A program made the position numbers and the translations under genes. Under the pieces are notes generated by a model. It had not been told where the DNA came from. It worked only from the letters and a program-made list of their open reading frames with translations, and ran no database searches. DNA of 64,000 nt from Pseudomonas neuropathica (GTDB taxonomy: Bacteria > Pseudomonadota > Gammaproteobacteria > Pseudomonadales > Pseudomonadaceae): contig NZ_JACOPX010000005.1 in the NCBI RefSeq assembly GCF_015461835.1, forward strand, positions 1-64,000, in the 5' to 3' direction. Below, in pieces: positions 33,962 to 47,513 of the stretch (within the stretch, counting starts at the first letter, position 1; every line of letters starts with the position of its first letter).

Positions 33962-33976
33962 CGACCACCCCCGCGA

Positions 33977-34015
33977 CAAAAAAAGAGAACCGGCAGACTG
34001 AGCTGCCGGTTCTTT
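33977..34015 (-). terminator. Terminator after pvdL
   Basis: GAACCGGCAG / CTGCCGGTTC, a perfect 10-bp stem with a 6-nt loop, followed on the minus strand by CTCTTTTTTTG. This is a textbook intrinsic terminator for the 13-kb pvdL transcript. Confidence 0.9.
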
Positions 34016-34050
34016 ATCGTCAACCTTGGTAATGTACATGAATGTACCGG

Positions 34051-34124
34051 CCTCATCGCGAGCAGGCTCACTCCTACAGGGGAACGCATTCCAAATGTAG
34101 GAGTGAGCCTGCTCGCGATGAGGC
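34051..34124. repeat. REPIN, inward type
   Basis: CCTCATCGCGAGCAGGCTCACTCCTACAGGGG and its inverted copy ending GCGATGAGG, with GCATTCCAAATG in the spacer. It lies between the pvdL stop and its terminator, so it is transcribed as part of the pvdL 3' end. Confidence 0.9.
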
Positions 34125-34143
34125 CAATGCAGGCGCTAAAGAA

Positions 34144-37100
34144 CTAAAGGCCCTCCAGCTCCGCCATCAGATCATTTAACCGATCAACCTTCTCCTCGGT
34201 GATATCACTCGCCGCCAGTCCATCGATGTACTCGGCCAGTTCCTCCACCGTGCTGCACTCGAACATCGCCCGCAGCGGCACATCCCGCTGCAGGGTTTTC
34301 TGCACCCGCGAGGCGATCTGCGTGGCCAGCAACGAATGCCCGCCCAGTTCGAAGAAGTTGTCACGTACACCGACCTTTTCGACCTTCAGCACCTCGGCCC
34401 AGACAGCCGCCAAGGTCTGCTCCAGTTCGTTGCGCGGGGCCAGATAATCCTCGCTCTGCAACTGGCCGATCTCCAGCGCCGGCAAGGCTTTGCGATCGAG
34501 CTTGCCATTGGGATTCAGCGGCATTTGCTCGAGCCACAACCAGTGCAGCGGCACCATGTACTCCGGTAGTTCGGCGCGCAGGCGCTGTTTGATCCGCTCC
34601 AGTCGATCACTCGGATTGAGTGCCGAATCGGCCGCAACCAGATAACCGACCAAGTGTTTACCGTTGACGCCCTCCTGCACAGCGACCGCGCCATCGCGTA
34701 CTTCCGGCTGTTCATGCAGGCGCGCTTCGATCTCACCCAGCTCGATGCGATAACCGCGAATCTTCACTTGGTGATCGACCCGGCCAACGTACTCCAGCAC
34801 ACCGTCGCTGCGACGCCGCGCCAGGTCACCGGTGCGATACAGACGCTCGCCCGGCGCACCGAACGGGTTCGGCACAAACACTGGCGCAGTGCGCAGCGGA
34901 TCGCTGACATAGCCGCGCCCGACGCCGGTCCCGGCAACACACAACTCACCCACTGCGCCCAACGGCACCAGTTCCAGCGCGCCATCGACCAGATAGAGCA
35001 AGTTGTTGTCGGTCGGCGTGCCGATCGGCAAGTAACTGCCGCGCGTCGACGCCATGTCGACACGGAAGAACGCCACGTCGTCCGAGCACTCCGCCGGGCC
35101 GTACGCGTTGACCAAACCAATGTCCGGATAACGCAGCAGCCATTGGTGCGCCAGCTCCGGCGGCATTGCTTCACCGGTCGGCAGCATCCAGCGCAAGCCA
35201 TCCAGACTCAGGCGATCCGAGGCGAGCATGCCCTGAATCAGCGACGGCACACTCTCCAGCACGGTGATGCCCTGCGCTTGCACGTGCACCAACAAACCTT
35301 GCGGATCGTGGGCGATGGTGTTCGGCACGATGTCCACCCGCGCGCCGAATAATGGCGCGGCAAGGAATTGCCAGACCGAAATATCGAAGCTTTGCGAAGC
35401 AGTCTGCGCAATCACATCGGCGTCGCTCAGGTTCAGATACGGCACCTTGCTCAACTGGTTATTGAGCATGCCGCGCTGTTCGACCATTACGCCTTTCGGC
35501 AGGCCGGTCGAACCCGAGGTGTAGATCACGTAAGCGAGGTTGTCCGGGCCGCTGTAAATGCCGAGGTTCTGCGCCGATGTCGCCGCCGCTTGAATCTCTT
35601 CCCACACCAGCAAGCGCGGGCGATTGGCGCAGCTGAATTCATCCAGCAAGGTCTGCGCCTGCTCAAGGCATGCTTTGGAGCAGACCAGCACCGGCGTGCG
35701 GCTCAGCTCGATGATGCGTTGCAGACGCTGACTCGGCAGGCCCGGATCCAGCGGCAGATAACCCGCGCCAGCCTTGAAGCTGCCGATGATCATGCCGAGC
35801 AGATCGAGATTGCGTTCGCCGAGCAAGGCCACCGGTTGATCCATCTGCACACCGGCGGCGACCAGTGCATGGCCGAGACGGTTGGCGTTGTGGTTCAGCT
35901 CGGCATAGCTCTGTTGCTGATCCAGGCAACTGGCGGCGATGCGCTGCGGATGCGCGACAACCTGCGCTTCAAACAGCGCCACGTAGCTCTGCTCCAGTGG
36001 ATAATCGTGGGCACTCTGGTTGCAACCGTGCAGCAGGAAGTCCTGTTCCTCGGCACCCAGCAGCGGCAGATCGGCCATGTCGCCATGGAAGCCATCGACC
36101 AGCGCCAGCAGCAGACGCTTGAACTCGCCGAGCATGCGTTCGATGGTCGATTCGTCGAAATAACGCTGGTCATACGACAGGTGCAGGCCAAGGTCATCGC
36201 CCGGGTAGCACACCGCCGTCAGCGGGAAGTTGGTGTGGGTACGGCCCGAGTCCGAGGTCGCATTGAGGCTCTGCGCACGGTCCAGTACCGAGACTTCCAC
36301 CGGGGCATTTTCGAAGACGAACAGGCTGTCGAACAGCGGCTGGCCTTTCGGCAATTCGCTTTGTTCCTGAATGTTCACCAGCGGCAGGTATTCGTACTCG
36401 CGCAGTTGCATGTTGCTGTCGAGCAGACCACTCAACCACTGACGCACGCTGCTGCGTTCATCATCAGCCGGCATCTGCACCCGCAGCGCGATGCTGTTGA
36501 TGAACAGGCCGACGGTGCGTTGCATCTCCGGCATGTCCACCGGACGCCCGGCCACGGTAACGCCGAACAGCACATCACGATCACCGCTCAGACGGCGCAG
36601 CACCAGCGCCCACGCCGCTTGGGCGAAGGTGTTGATGGTCAGTTGATGGGCCTGCGCCAGTTCCCGCAGACGCGCACCGTCCTCGACATTGAGGCGCGTG
36701 TAGCGGTCGCCGACGATCATGCCGCCGCTCTCACCGGCATGTTCACGCAGGAACGGACGGTCGCTCGGAATCGGCGTGGTGCGCTCGAACCCTTGCAGGT
36801 TCTGCTGCCACCACTGCCGCGCTTCGGCGAGGCTTTGACGTTGCAGCCAGCCAATGTAATCGCGGTAACGCGGTGGTACAGCGAGTTGCGCTTCACGACC
36901 CTCACCCAGCGCGGTGTAAATCTCGAAGAAGTCGTTCATCAGCAACGAGCGGCACCAGGCATCGATGAGGATGTGGTGGTTGCTCATCATGAACCAGTAA
37001 CGCGCCGCGCCGACCTTGATCAGGCGCAGGTGGAACGGCGCCTGATTGAGCAGATCGAAACCGGCCTCGCGCTCGCTTTTCAGCAGGGCTTGCAGCTTCG

Positions 37101-40100
37101 GTTCCTGCTCGTTTTCAGCAATGGCGCTCCAGTCCAGATATTCGATTGGCGTACGACCCGGCGTATGAATCACTTGCAGCATGTCTTCGCCGACGTTCCA
37201 GCAGAACGAGGCTCGCAGCGCTTCGTGACGGGCGACCACCGCTTGCCAGGCCTGAGCGAAACGCTGCGGGTCGAGTTCGCTGTTGATGCGGTAGCGATCC
37301 TGCATGTAGTACAGGCCAGTGCCCGGTTCGAGCAAGGTGTGCAGCAACATGCCTTCCTGCATCGGCGTCAGCGGATAAACGTCTTCGATGTGCGCGGCCG
37401 GCACTGGCAAGGCATCGAGTTGCGCCTGGGTCAGCCTGGCCAGCGGGAAGTCCGATGGCGTCAGGCCACCGGCCTCGTCTTGCAGGCAATGGGCGATCAG
37501 GCTTTGCAGTTCACCCAAATAGGCATCGGCCAGATCGTTGATGGTCTGCGCCTCGTAACGCTCGGCGCTGTAGGTCCAGCGCAGGAGCAATTCACCGCCG
37601 TAAACCTGGCTGTCGATGCTCAATTCATTCGGCAACGGCGCCTGCGGATCGTGAGCGGCACCGACCGGCTCGTCCAGCGGACGGAACAGCGCATCGCTGC
37701 CAAAGCTCTGGTCGAACTGGCCGAGGTAGTTGAAGGTGACCGGCGCGTTTGGCAGCGCGGCCATGCTGCGCTGGCTGAGGTCATCGGCGAGATAACGCAG
37801 CACGCCGTAGCCGAGGCCTTTGTGCGGCACGGCGCGCAGTTGTTCTTTGATCGCCTTGATCGAAGCGCCCTGCCCCGCAGCTTCTTCGATGTTGTGCGGG
37901 GTCAGACGCAACGGGTAAGCGCTGGTGAACCAGCCGACAGTGCGGGTCAGGTCGATCTCGTCGAACAGGGTTTCGCGGCCGTGACCTTCCAGTTGAATCA
38001 GCGCCGACGGTTGCCCACTCCAGCGGCAGAGTACGCGCGCCAATGCGGTCAGCAACAGGTCATTGACCTGAGTGCGATAAGCGCTCGGAGCTTGTTGCAG
38101 CAACTGCCGCGTTTGCTCGGCATCGAGGCGCACGCTGACGGTTTGTGCGTGACGATTCTGCTGGCCGCCCTGTGGATTTTCGCAGGGCAGATCAGCGTTC
38201 GGCCCGGCCAGTTGGGTCTGCCACCAGTCGAGTTCTTCGCGCAGGGATTCGCTGCCGGCGTAGGCCTGCAAACGTGCCGCCCAGTCTTTGAAGGCACTGG
38301 TTTTCGCCGGCAGTTTCACCGCTTGTTCGGCGTCGAGTTGGCGATACACCGTTTGCAGATCGTCGAGCAGAACGCGCCACGACACGCCGTCGACGACCAA
38401 GTGATGGATGGCGATAAACAGGCGTTGTTGACCTTCAGGGCCATCGACCAGCACGGCACGCACCAACGGGCCTTGTTCAAGATCGAGACTGCGCTGGGCA
38501 TCAGCGAACAGTGCTTCACACTTGTCCATCGAGGTCACGCGCACTTGCCACAACACCACCGCATCGGAGACCGGTTGATGCGTCGCTTGCCATTGGCCGT
38601 CGGCCTCGCTGAAGCGCAGACGCAAGGCGTCATGCTGCTCGATCACCGCCAGCAGCGCCTGCTCCAGACGGTGCGGCTCCAGCGCCACAGTCGGCTCCAG
38701 TAACAACGCCTGGTTCCAGTGTTGACGCTCTGGGATTTCCGTGTCGAAGAACCAATGTTGAATCGGCGTCAGGGCCGATTCGCCAGCCACCAGGCCTTGC
38801 TCGGCCGTCACCTGCTCGGTACGACTGGCCACAGCGGCGAGGGTTTGCACGGTCTGATGCTGGAACAGATCACGCGGGCTGAAATGAATGCCTTGCTGAC
38901 GCGCACGGCTGACCACTTGAATCGACAGAATCGAGTCGCCACCGAGTTCGAAGAAGTTGTCGTTGAGGCCGACCTGCTCGACGTTGAGCACTTCGCACCA
39001 GATCTGCGCCAAGCTGATTTCCAGCTCATTGCTCGGCGCGACGTAGTCCTGACGATTCAACTCAGGGTCCGGCGCCGGCAAGGCGCGACGGTCGAGTTTG
39101 CCGTTGGCGGTCAGCGGCATGCTCGCCAGCAGAATCAGGTGGGTCGGCACCATGTAATCCGGCAATTGCGCCTTGAGGTGCGATTTCAGGGCTTCGCGCA
39201 GTTCAGCCTGTCTGGCTTCGCTTTGTTCGGCGACCTCGGTGACGAGGTAACCAACCAGTTGTCTGCCGCTTGGCACATCGAGGGCGAGCACCACGGCTTC
39301 GCGGATCGAGTCGTGATCGAGCAGACGCGTTTCGATTTCGCCCAGTTCGATACGGAATCCACGGATTTTCACTTGATGGTCGATTCGTCCCAAATATTCC
39401 ACCAAACCATCGGCACGCTGGCGTACCAGGTCGCCAGTGCGATACATGCGCCCGCCATCGGTGGCGAACGGGTCAGCGACAAAACGCTCGGCGGTGATAC
39501 CCGGACGATCGTGATAAGCCTGCGCCAGACCGGCACCGCCGACGAACAATTCACCGGTCGCACCTTGCGGCACCAGCGCCAGATCGGCGTCGAGAATGTA
39601 CGCCACGCGCGCGCCAATCACGCTGCCGATCGGCACACTGCCGGCGCCCTCTTCCAGCACCTCCGGCGCCAGACTGGCCAGGGGCATGACCACGGTTTCC
39701 GTCGGGCCGTAAGCGTTGAAAAACATCGATGGTTTGAACGCCGCGCGAATCCGTTGCAGGTGTTCACCGGTCAATGCTTCGCCACCGGTGATGATCATCC
39801 GCACCGGCAGGATTTCGTTTTGCGTCGAGAGGAACTGCGCCAACTGACTGCCGTAGCTCGGGGTGAAACCGAGCACGTTGATTTTGTGCATACGGATCAA
39901 ATCGCAGATTTCTTCCGCGTCCCACTGACCCTGCGCACGTAACACCACTTGCGCACCGCTGAGCAACGGCACCAACAGGCGCTCGGTGGCGGCGTCGAAG
40001 TTGATCGAATAGAAGTGCAATTCGCAGTCATCCGGGCGCATGCCAAACCGCTCAATCACGGCCTGGCAATGCATAGCGATTTCGCCGTGGGAAACCACCA

Positions 40101-43100
40101 CGCCTTTCGGTTTGCCGGTCGAACCCGAGGTGTAAATCAGGTACGCCTGATGCTGCGGCAGACTGATAAACGGCAGCTCGCTGGCCGGGTAAGCGGCGAG
40201 TGCCGCACTGTCCTCCTCCAGGCACCAGCGCGCCACACTTGGCGGCAGATCGCCAAGGGCTTTGAACATGGCGCGATCACTGAGCAGCAGGCCGATGCGG
40301 CTGTCTTCGATCATGTAATGCAGACGGTCGAGCGGGTATTCCGGGTCCAGCGGCACATACGCACCGCCAGCCTTGAGAATCGCCAGCAGGCCGATGACCA
40401 TTTCCAGTGAACGCTCCAGTGCCAGACCGACCCGCACTTGCGGGCCGACACCGCGCTCACGCAAGGCCCAGGCCAGACGATTGGCGCGGGCGTCGAGTTC
40501 GGCGTAGCTCAGGGTCTGCCCGGCGAAGGTCAGGGCCGGCGCGTCTTTGCGGGCCAGCGCCTGTTCGGCGAACAGGTGATGGATGCACTGATCGAGACGA
40601 TGCTCGCCCGACTCGATGCCGAGGCTGTCGAGCAGGTGCTGTTGCTCAGGCGCATCGAGCAGCGGCAATTCACTGAGGCGCTGCTGCGGATCGGCGATCA
40701 GCGCTGCGAGCAGATTGCGCCAATGCTTGGCCATGCGCGCGATGGTCGGCTCGTCGAACAGATCGGTGCTGTAAGTCAGGCAGCAACCGAGGCGATGGTC
40801 GAGGTCGGTGACTTCCAGATTGAGGTCGAACTTGGTCGCCCGCGCATCGTTAGCCAGATATTCGACAGTCATGCCGGCGAGCATGCGGCTCTGCTGGAAT
40901 TCCCAGCGCTGCACGTTGCACATCACCTGAAACAGCGGGTTGTACGCAGCGCTGCGCGGCGGTTGCAAGGCTTCAACCAGATGATCGAATGGCAGATCCT
41001 GATGCGACTGGCCTTCGATCACGGTGTGACGCACCTGCTCGAACAGTTCGCCGACCGACATCATGCCGTCGAGCTGGCAGCGCAGCACTTGGGTGTTGAG
41101 GAACGCACCGATCAACCCTTCACTTTCCGGGCGAATGCGGTTGGCCACCGGCGCGCCAATGCGCAGATCGGTCTGGCCGCTGTAGCGGTAAAGCAGCGTG
41201 GCAAGCGCGGCGGTCATGGTCATGAACAGGGTCAGACCGTTTTGCGCATTGAACGCACGAACCCGCGCGGCAAGATCGTCGCTGAGGTCGAAACGGAACA
41301 GCTCACCCTGATGGCTTTGCACTGGGGGACGCGGACGGTCGCCCGGCAATTCCAGCAGCGGATGCTCACGGCCGAGTTGCGCGGTCCAGTAGTCGAGCTG
41401 ACGCTGACGCTCGCCGGATTCCAGCCAGTTGCGCTGCCAGACGCTGTAGTCGAGATACTGCACCGGCAGCGGCTCAAGCGGCGAATCACGGTCATCGACA
41501 AAGGCTTCGTACAGCGCACTGAGTTCCCGGGCGAAAATGTCCATCGCCCAGCCTTCGGTGACGATGTGGTGCAGGGTCAGGACAAAGTAATGTTCTTGCT
41601 CGGCAGTCTTCACCAGACAGGCGCGCAGCAGCGGGCCGGTTTCCAGATCGAACGGCAGATGAGCTTCGTCATCGGCCAGTTGCTGAACCTTTTGCTCACG
41701 CACATCGGCGGCTAGTTTTGAGAAATCCTTCCAGCCCATGCGCACACCGGTTTCGCCATGCACTTGTTGGCGGGCGACGCCGTCGACACTCGGGAAGGTG
41801 GTGCGCAGGGTTTCGTGACGCAGGATCAGCGCTTGCAACGCGGCCTCGAAACACTCGACATGCAAGACGCCGCGCAGGCGCGCCATGCCGCCAACGTTGT
41901 ACGCCGGGCTGTCCGGCTCCATCTGCCAGAGGAACCACATGCGCTGTTGCGAGTACGACAACGGCACCGGTTGGCTGCGGTCGACCTTGTCGATCGGCGG
42001 TTGTTTATTGGTGCGACCGCTGGCCTGGATCAGGCGGATCTGTTCGGCAAAATCAGCCAGTTCGCTGTGTTCGAACAAGGCGCGCAACGGCAGCTCGACG
42101 TCGCAGGCCTGACGAGTACGCGAGATGATTTGCGTGGCCAGCAGCGAGTGGCCACCAAGGGCGAAGAAGTCGTCACGCAGGCCGACTTGAGGCAGACCGA
42201 GCACTTCGCGCCAGATCGCGGCGATCTGCTGTTCCAGTGCAGTGATCGGTTCGACGTGTTCACGCACTTGCCATTGCGGCTCGGGCAAGGCGCGGCGGTC
42301 GAGTTTGCCGCTGGGGCTGAGGGGCATGGCATCCAGACGCATCAGTTGCGCCGGGACCATGTATTCCGGCAGCTCGGCGGCCAGCGCAGTTCTCAGGCGC
42401 GTGATTTGCTCGTCAGGATTTTCACTGGCATCGGTCGCGGTGAAGTAGCCGATCAGCTGCGCACCGGCAGCAGTTTCGCGCACCAGCACCACGGCTTGGG
42501 CGACGCCGTCCTGGGCGAGCAAGCGTGCTTCGATTTCTTCCGGTTCGACGCGGAAGCCACGCAGCTTGACTTGCTGATCGAGGCGGCCGAGGTATTCAAT
42601 CACGCCATCGGATGTCCAGCGCGCACGGTCGCCGGTGCGGTACAACCGCGCGCCCTGCTCGCCCAATGGATCGACCACAAAGCGTTCAGCGGTCATCGAT
42701 GGACGACCAAGGTAACCGCGAGCCAGACCGATGCCGCTGATGCACAGTTCACCCGGCACACCGGCCGGCAGCGGATTGAGATCGGCGTCGAGCACGCGGC
42801 AGATCACGTTGCCCAGCGGACGACCGATCGGCGAGCGCTCACCATCGGCAGTGGTGCAATGCCAGTGGGTGACGTTGATCGCGGTTTCAGTCGGGCCGTA
42901 ACGGTTGTGCAATTGCAGCGCCGGCAGCTGCGCGAGGATGCGGTTGCGCAGTTCGGCTGGCAACGCTTCACCGCCAGAGAACACCCGGCGCAGGCTGGTG
43001 CATTCGGCGCTCAGTGGTTCGTCGATGAACAGCGCGAGCAGCGGCGGTACAAAGTGCAGCGTGGTCACGCCATAGGCCTGAACCAGTTGGGCAATGCGAT

Positions 43101-46100
43101 GTGGATCGCGATGTTCACCGGGGCCGGCGATCAACAGACGCGCGCCGGTGATCAGTGGCCAGAAGCATTCCCACACCGACACGTCGAAACTGATCGGTGC
43201 CTTTTGCATCAGCACATCGGTTTCATCGAGGCGGTAGGTGTTCTGCATCCATTGCAGACGCTCGGCCAGTGCCGCGTGGGTGTTGCCGACGCCTTTCGGC
43301 TGGCCGGTGGAACCCGAGGTGTAAATCACATAGGCGAGATTATCGCCGTGCAGGTGCAGACCCGGTGCCTGGCTCGGCCAGTTTTCCAGGTGCAACGCGT
43401 CCATGGCAATGACACTGACGCCGGCGCTGGCCGGCAAGCGGCCGAGCAATTCGGTCTGGGTCAGCAGCAGTTCGACGCCGCTGTCACGGAGCATGTAAGC
43501 CAGACGATCGGCCGGATAATCCGGGTCCAGTGGCACATAGGCGCCGCCGGCCTTGATGATCGCCAGCAGGCCGATCAGCAGTTGTGGCGAACGCTCGGCG
43601 GCGATGGCCACGCAGACATCCGGGCCGACGCCTTTATCGCGCAGGTAATGCGCAAGGCGGTTGGCTTGCGTGTGCAGTTCGGCGAAATCGAGGCTGCCAC
43701 CGTCCCACACCAGCGCGGTGCGTTCCGGGGTCAGGCGCGCCTGTTCGTTGAGCAGTTCTGGCAGCCATTGTTGCGCCGGGGTACATGGCGCAACGCCCCA
43801 GTGCTGTTGCTGATCGTGCTCAGTGGCGGTCAGCAGTTGCAGATCACCGATGGCTTGCTCCGGACGTTCGCAGACGTCGCGCAACAGGTTGCTGAAATGC
43901 TCGGCCAGACGCTCGATGGTCGCCACATCGAACAGTTCGCTGGCGTAGTCGAACGACAGGGTCAGGCGACCGTTGCGATCTTCTTCGCTGTGCAATTGCA
44001 AATCGAACTTGGCTTCGCGGCTGTGCCACGGCAGTTCTTCGGCGAGCAGACCCGGCAGACGTTTGAGCGCACTCAAATCACGTTGCTGGTGGTTGAACAT
44101 GACCTGGAACAGACCTTGTTCGCGGGCCTGCGGGAAGGCTTCGAGGAGTTGTTCGAAGGGCAGATCCTGATTCGCCTGGGCACCGAGTGCGGCGTTGCGG
44201 GTCTGGGCCAACAGCGCAACGAATGACAGGCGCGAATCAATCTCTGCACGCAGCACTTGGGTGTTGATGAAGAAGCCGATCAGGCCCTGGGTTTCCAGGC
44301 GTGGACGGTTGGCGTTCGGTACGCCGATGCGGATGTCGCGCTGACCGCTGTAGCGATGCAGCAGGCTCTGGAATGCCGCGAGCAACAGCATGAACGGGGT
44401 CGATTGCTGAGCCTGTGCCGTGTTACGGATCGCATCGCTGAGGCTCGCGCCCAGACGCACGGTGTGACGTGCGGCGCTGTGAGTTTGCTTGGCGGAGCGT
44501 GGGTAATCGGTGGCCAGTTCCAGCGCTGGATGCTCGTCGCCCAACTGCGCTTTCCACCAGGCCAGTTGCCGCGCGCTCTCGCCTTGCGCCAGCCATTGAC
44601 GCTGCCAGCTGCCGTAGTCGGCGTACTGGGTTGGCAATGGCGCGAGGTTGGCCGTCAGCCCTTGCGAAGCGGCGGCGTACAGGCGCGAGAATTCATCGAT
44701 CAGTACGTTCAGCGACCAGCCGTCGGCAATGATGTGGTGCAGCGTCACCAGCAATTGGTGATCCTCATCATCGAGGCGCACCAGCGTCACCCGCAGCAGC
44801 GGACCTTTTTCCAGGTCGAACCGGGTGCGTGCTTCGTCTTCGCGGATTTGTTGCGCACGGGCCTCGCGCTCAGGCGCCGGCAAGTCGCTGATGTCGATCA
44901 GTTGCAGGTTGAATTCGGTGCCGGCAGTCACTTGTTGCAGAGCCACGCCGTCGCGCTCGAAGAAACGCGTGCGCAGGGATTCGTGGCGTTCGATCAGTTG
45001 CTGGAAGCTGGCACGCAAAGCGTCTTCGTCCAGTTCGCCACGCAAACGCAGGGCACCGGGAATGTTATAGGCGCTGCTCTGTGGGTCGAGTTGCCAGGTG
45101 ATCCACAAACGGTTTTGCGCCAGCGATTGCGGCATCGGCTCGCTGCGCGACAACACGGAGATTGCACCTTGGGCGCTGCCGCCGTCCTGCTGCTGTTGCG
45201 CAACGGCTGCGGCGAACGCAGCCAAGGTCGGAGCTTCGAACAACAGGCGCAGGTTCAGCTCAAGCGCGAGTTCTTCACGCACGCGGGCGACCACTTGCGT
45301 AGCGGCGATCGAGTTGCCGCCGAGCAGGAAGAAGTGGTCGTCGGCATTGACCTGTTTGACGTTGAGTTGCTCAGCCCAGATTTTGCCGATCAAGGCTTCA
45401 AGTTCTGAGGCGCTGGTGACTGCGTCCTGGCTTTCAGCGGTGCTCGACGGGAACACCGCGTAGCTGTCGAGGCTGCCATCGGCCAGACGATTACGGCACG
45501 CCGAGCGCTGCAATTTGCCACTGGAAGTTTTCGGCAAGGCGCCGGGATTAAGCAGCACCACCACGCTCGGGGCTTCCTGACAAGCCTCAGCCACGGCTTG
45601 GCGAATGGCTTTGATCAACGCCTCCGGCGGGAGGATTTTCTGCACGCTGCGGCTGATTTCCGCCGCGATGCCGATACCCTCCTCGCCATCCTGATTGACC
45701 GCGAACGCAGCGACGCGGCCCTTGCGCACCACTTCCACTTCGTTCTCGACCGTTTTTTCGATGTCCTGTGGATACAGGTTGTGGCCGCGCACGATCAGCA
45801 TGTCTTTCAGGCGACCGGTGATGAACAGTTCACCGTTGCGCATAAACCCCAGATCGCCAGTGCGCAACCAGGTACGGCCGGCGTGCTGAACGAACGTCTT
45901 GGCACTGGCTTCGGGGTTGCGCCAGTAACCGTGGGCGATGCTCGGGCCGGCGGCCCAGACTTCACCGACAGCGTTGTCGGCCAGTTCATCGAGGCTGCTC
46001 GGCTCGACGATCAGCACCGCGTGTTCCGGCTGGCTGATGCCGCAACTCATGATCGGGCTGCCATCGCCCGGCTCGGCGCGGTTTTGTGCCAGCGCCTGAT

Positions 46101-47142
46101 CATTGACGCGCAGTGCCGGGATGCCGGTGCCGCGCGGGGTGCCGGCGACGAACAGCGTGGCTTCGGCCAAACCGTACGAGGCCATGAAGCTGTGCTCACT
46201 GAAACCGCATGCGGCGAACTTCTCGGCGAAGCGCTCAAGAGTGTCGAGACGGATTGGCTCGGAACCGGAATAGGCCACGCGCCAGCGACTCAGATCGAGA
46301 CGTTCCAGCGCCGACTCGCTGACCCGTTCGCTGCACAAGCGATAGGCGAAGTCCGGTCCGCCGCTGATGGTGCCGCCGTATTCGCTGATCGCTTCCAGCC
46401 AGCGCAATGGCCGACCGAGGAAGTACGCCGGCGACATCAGAATGCATGGCACGCCGCTGAAAATCGGCTGCAGCAGACCACCGATCAAACCCATGTCGTG
46501 GTACAGCGGCAGCCAGCTGACGATGACATCGTCAGGGTTCACGTCGATGCCGAAACCGTGACGGATCAGGAGTTCGTTGGCGACCAGATTGCCGTGGCTG
46601 ACTTGCACGCCTTTGGGCAGTGCAGTCGAGCCGGAGGTGTATTGCAGGAAAGCGATGTGGTCTTGCGGCAGGCTCGGTTCAACCCAGTGTTGCGCCAGTG
46701 TCTTGTCGAGGGTGTCGACACACAACAACGGTGGCGCCCCCTCGATCTGCTGCAAGGCGTCGCGCAGGTCGGCGCTGGTCAGCAGCAGACGCGGTTCGGC
46801 GTCGGCAATGATCGACAGCAAACGCTCCTGATGGTGACGGCGCGCGGATTCCGGCGGATAGGCCGGCACTGCGATCACGCCGGCGTAAAGGCAACCGAAA
46901 AATGCCGCGACGTAATCCGGACCGCTGGGAAACAGCAATACCGCACGATCACCAAAGGCAGCCTCGGCTTGCAGCGCTGCCGCAATGGTGCGCGCGCGCT
47001 CATCCAGCTCACGATAACTGAGTACCACAGCCTGCTCTTCGTTTTCGGCGAGAAAACGCAAGGCCAGTCGATCCGGCGTCAGGGCCGCGCGGCGCTGGAG
47101 GGCTTGGACCAGGGTGCTGGGGAGTTCGAACGCGTCGGTCAT
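34144..47142 (-). CDS. pvdL: PvdL, pyoverdine chromophore non-ribosomal peptide synthetase
   Basis: A 4332-residue synthetase. Order (approximate residues of signature motifs): fatty-acyl-AMP ligase with YTSGST (~167) and carrier protein LLGGNS (~608); C (HHIIADG ~802), A (~1277), T (GGHSLL ~1664); C (HHIVTEG ~1860), A (~2339), T (GGDSIL ~2734), E (HHLVVDG ~2916); C (HHILIDA ~3391), A (~3876), T (GGHSLL ~4267). No thioesterase. This is the standard PvdL plan: an acyl starter, L-Glu, D-Tyr (with epimerase) and L-Dab, giving the acylated tripeptide handed to the next synthetase. The third residue comes from PvdH. A PvdS-like box precedes it. Amino-acid choice is inferred from the conserved architecture, not from codes read here. 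Confidence 0.95.
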   Translation of the reverse strand: MTDAFELPSTLVQALQRRAALTPDRLALRFLAENEEQAVVLSYRELDERARTIAAALQAEAAFGDRAVLLFPSGPDYVAAFFGCLYAGVIAVPAYPPESARRHHQERLLSIIADAEPRLLLTSADLRDALQQIEGAPPLLCVDTLDKTLAQHWVEPSLPQDHIAFLQYTSGSTALPKGVQVSHGNLVANELLIRHGFGIDVNPDDVIVSWLPLYHDMGLIGGLLQPIFSGVPCILMSPAYFLGRPLRWLEAISEYGGTISGGPDFAYRLCSERVSESALERLDLSRWRVAYSGSEPIRLDTLERFAEKFAACGFSEHSFMASYGLAEATLFVAGTPRGTGIPALRVNDQALAQNRAEPGDGSPIMSCGISQPEHAVLIVEPSSLDELADNAVGEVWAAGPSIAHGYWRNPEASAKTFVQHAGRTWLRTGDLGFMRNGELFITGRLKDMLIVRGHNLYPQDIEKTVENEVEVVRKGRVAAFAVNQDGEEGIGIAAEISRSVQKILPPEALIKAIRQAVAEACQEAPSVVVLLNPGALPKTSSGKLQRSACRNRLADGSLDSYAVFPSSTAESQDAVTSASELEALIGKIWAEQLNVKQVNADDHFFLLGGNSIAATQVVARVREELALELNLRLLFEAPTLAAFAAAVAQQQQDGGSAQGAISVLSRSEPMPQSLAQNRLWITWQLDPQSSAYNIPGALRLRGELDEDALRASFQQLIERHESLRTRFFERDGVALQQVTAGTEFNLQLIDISDLPAPEREARAQQIREDEARTRFDLEKGPLLRVTLVRLDDEDHQLLVTLHHIIADGWSLNVLIDEFSRLYAAASQGLTANLAPLPTQYADYGSWQRQWLAQGESARQLAWWKAQLGDEHPALELATDYPRSAKQTHSAARHTVRLGASLSDAIRNTAQAQQSTPFMLLLAAFQSLLHRYSGQRDIRIGVPNANRPRLETQGLIGFFINTQVLRAEIDSRLSFVALLAQTRNAALGAQANQDLPFEQLLEAFPQAREQGLFQVMFNHQQRDLSALKRLPGLLAEELPWHSREAKFDLQLHSEEDRNGRLTLSFDYASELFDVATIERLAEHFSNLLRDVCERPEQAIGDLQLLTATEHDQQQHWGVAPCTPAQQWLPELLNEQARLTPERTALVWDGGSLDFAELHTQANRLAHYLRDKGVGPDVCVAIAAERSPQLLIGLLAIIKAGGAYVPLDPDYPADRLAYMLRDSGVELLLTQTELLGRLPASAGVSVIAMDALHLENWPSQAPGLHLHGDNLAYVIYTSGSTGQPKGVGNTHAALAERLQWMQNTYRLDETDVLMQKAPISFDVSVWECFWPLITGARLLIAGPGEHRDPHRIAQLVQAYGVTTLHFVPPLLALFIDEPLSAECTSLRRVFSGGEALPAELRNRILAQLPALQLHNRYGPTETAINVTHWHCTTADGERSPIGRPLGNVICRVLDADLNPLPAGVPGELCISGIGLARGYLGRPSMTAERFVVDPLGEQGARLYRTGDRARWTSDGVIEYLGRLDQQVKLRGFRVEPEEIEARLLAQDGVAQAVVLVRETAAGAQLIGYFTATDASENPDEQITRLRTALAAELPEYMVPAQLMRLDAMPLSPSGKLDRRALPEPQWQVREHVEPITALEQQIAAIWREVLGLPQVGLRDDFFALGGHSLLATQIISRTRQACDVELPLRALFEHSELADFAEQIRLIQASGRTNKQPPIDKVDRSQPVPLSYSQQRMWFLWQMEPDSPAYNVGGMARLRGVLHVECFEAALQALILRHETLRTTFPSVDGVARQQVHGETGVRMGWKDFSKLAADVREQKVQQLADDEAHLPFDLETGPLLRACLVKTAEQEHYFVLTLHHIVTEGWAMDIFARELSALYEAFVDDRDSPLEPLPVQYLDYSVWQRNWLESGERQRQLDYWTAQLGREHPLLELPGDRPRPPVQSHQGELFRFDLSDDLAARVRAFNAQNGLTLFMTMTAALATLLYRYSGQTDLRIGAPVANRIRPESEGLIGAFLNTQVLRCQLDGMMSVGELFEQVRHTVIEGQSHQDLPFDHLVEALQPPRSAAYNPLFQVMCNVQRWEFQQSRMLAGMTVEYLANDARATKFDLNLEVTDLDHRLGCCLTYSTDLFDEPTIARMAKHWRNLLAALIADPQQRLSELPLLDAPEQQHLLDSLGIESGEHRLDQCIHHLFAEQALARKDAPALTFAGQTLSYAELDARANRLAWALRERGVGPQVRVGLALERSLEMVIGLLAILKAGGAYVPLDPEYPLDRLHYMIEDSRIGLLLSDRAMFKALGDLPPSVARWCLEEDSAALAAYPASELPFISLPQHQAYLIYTSGSTGKPKGVVVSHGEIAMHCQAVIERFGMRPDDCELHFYSINFDAATERLLVPLLSGAQVVLRAQGQWDAEEICDLIRMHKINVLGFTPSYGSQLAQFLSTQNEILPVRMIITGGEALTGEHLQRIRAAFKPSMFFNAYGPTETVVMPLASLAPEVLEEGAGSVPIGSVIGARVAYILDADLALVPQGATGELFVGGAGLAQAYHDRPGITAERFVADPFATDGGRMYRTGDLVRQRADGLVEYLGRIDHQVKIRGFRIELGEIETRLLDHDSIREAVVLALDVPSGRQLVGYLVTEVAEQSEARQAELREALKSHLKAQLPDYMVPTHLILLASMPLTANGKLDRRALPAPDPELNRQDYVAPSNELEISLAQIWCEVLNVEQVGLNDNFFELGGDSILSIQVVSRARQQGIHFSPRDLFQHQTVQTLAAVASRTEQVTAEQGLVAGESALTPIQHWFFDTEIPERQHWNQALLLEPTVALEPHRLEQALLAVIEQHDALRLRFSEADGQWQATHQPVSDAVVLWQVRVTSMDKCEALFADAQRSLDLEQGPLVRAVLVDGPEGQQRLFIAIHHLVVDGVSWRVLLDDLQTVYRQLDAEQAVKLPAKTSAFKDWAARLQAYAGSESLREELDWWQTQLAGPNADLPCENPQGGQQNRHAQTVSVRLDAEQTRQLLQQAPSAYRTQVNDLLLTALARVLCRWSGQPSALIQLEGHGRETLFDEIDLTRTVGWFTSAYPLRLTPHNIEEAAGQGASIKAIKEQLRAVPHKGLGYGVLRYLADDLSQRSMAALPNAPVTFNYLGQFDQSFGSDALFRPLDEPVGAAHDPQAPLPNELSIDSQVYGGELLLRWTYSAERYEAQTINDLADAYLGELQSLIAHCLQDEAGGLTPSDFPLARLTQAQLDALPVPAAHIEDVYPLTPMQEGMLLHTLLEPGTGLYYMQDRYRINSELDPQRFAQAWQAVVARHEALRASFCWNVGEDMLQVIHTPGRTPIEYLDWSAIAENEQEPKLQALLKSEREAGFDLLNQAPFHLRLIKVGAARYWFMMSNHHILIDAWCRSLLMNDFFEIYTALGEGREAQLAVPPRYRDYIGWLQRQSLAEARQWWQQNLQGFERTTPIPSDRPFLREHAGESGGMIVGDRYTRLNVEDGARLRELAQAHQLTINTFAQAAWALVLRRLSGDRDVLFGVTVAGRPVDMPEMQRTVGLFINSIALRVQMPADDERSSVRQWLSGLLDSNMQLREYEYLPLVNIQEQSELPKGQPLFDSLFVFENAPVEVSVLDRAQSLNATSDSGRTHTNFPLTAVCYPGDDLGLHLSYDQRYFDESTIERMLGEFKRLLLALVDGFHGDMADLPLLGAEEQDFLLHGCNQSAHDYPLEQSYVALFEAQVVAHPQRIAASCLDQQQSYAELNHNANRLGHALVAAGVQMDQPVALLGERNLDLLGMIIGSFKAGAGYLPLDPGLPSQRLQRIIELSRTPVLVCSKACLEQAQTLLDEFSCANRPRLLVWEEIQAAATSAQNLGIYSGPDNLAYVIYTSGSTGLPKGVMVEQRGMLNNQLSKVPYLNLSDADVIAQTASQSFDISVWQFLAAPLFGARVDIVPNTIAHDPQGLLVHVQAQGITVLESVPSLIQGMLASDRLSLDGLRWMLPTGEAMPPELAHQWLLRYPDIGLVNAYGPAECSDDVAFFRVDMASTRGSYLPIGTPTDNNLLYLVDGALELVPLGAVGELCVAGTGVGRGYVSDPLRTAPVFVPNPFGAPGERLYRTGDLARRRSDGVLEYVGRVDHQVKIRGYRIELGEIEARLHEQPEVRDGAVAVQEGVNGKHLVGYLVAADSALNPSDRLERIKQRLRAELPEYMVPLHWLWLEQMPLNPNGKLDRKALPALEIGQLQSEDYLAPRNELEQTLAAVWAEVLKVEKVGVRDNFFELGGHSLLATQIASRVQKTLQRDVPLRAMFECSTVEELAEYIDGLAASDITEEKVDRLNDLMAELEGL

Positions 47143-47295
47143 GAGGTTTCCTGCCTGAATTCGGCTTGCTAATGGAATCGGGTTGCTGCGTCACGCCCCT
47201 CGAAGGGCATGCAGGGCGCGGTCTGTGCCGACCACGCAAGGCTGCGGAATGTGGTGTGGCCGGGGTTGTGCGCCCGGAACCATTCACCAATGAGA

Positions 47296-47319
47296 ACGGA
47301 TGACGTCTTGAAATAATTA
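47296..47319 (-). promoter_or_regulatory. PvdS-like box before pvdL
   Basis: On the minus strand TAATT, 16 nt, CGT, one change from the PvdS consensus TAAAT-N16/17-CGT. It lies about 150 nt upstream of the pvdL start. Confidence 0.6.
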
Positions 47320-47412
47320 GTCGGCGGGCAGGAGAGCCAATGCGGCTGGGGTGTGGCGGCGTGTCGCAGTTCTCAGAACGCACCTTTGTGGCGCATTACT
47401 TCTCTTTCTCAA

Positions 47413-47441
47413 TTGACAATCATTATCATTCAACATAATTT
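47413..47441 (+). promoter_or_regulatory. pvdS promoter overlapped by a Fur box
   Basis: TGACAATCATTATCA (47414-47428) matches the 7-1-7 Fur consensus TGATAATNATTATCA with one change. It lies on a probable sigma-70 promoter: TTGACA (47413-47418), 17-nt spacer, TAATTT (47436-47441). Iron-loaded Fur should block it directly. Confidence 0.85.
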
Positions 47442-47513
47442 GTCGCTCGATGTGTAGGACGCCCCCATCCCCCAAGGCGTCCCACGAACCTATTTGGCAG
47501 CAAGGTGATTTCC

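Larger units (their letters stand above)
47143..47513. other. Divergent pvdL-pvdS control region
   Basis: A 371-nt gap holding the PvdS-like box for pvdL and the Fur/sigma-70 promoter of pvdS. The rest (about 47170-47290) is GC-rich without a recognisable gene. Confidence 0.7.

Noticed and set aside
33065..34124. Repeated palindromes suggesting a CRISPR array
   Set aside because: The copies are inverted pairs scattered across kilobases, without regular spacers or cas genes; they are REPINs.
35368..38703. 1111-codon open frame antisense to pvdL, and similar long frames at 40438-41715, 41758-44226, 44257-45408 and 45598-47172
   Set aside because: The products are Arg/Gln/Ala-rich without domains and mirror the high-GC third positions of pvdL; pvdL itself is a clear multi-domain synthetase.
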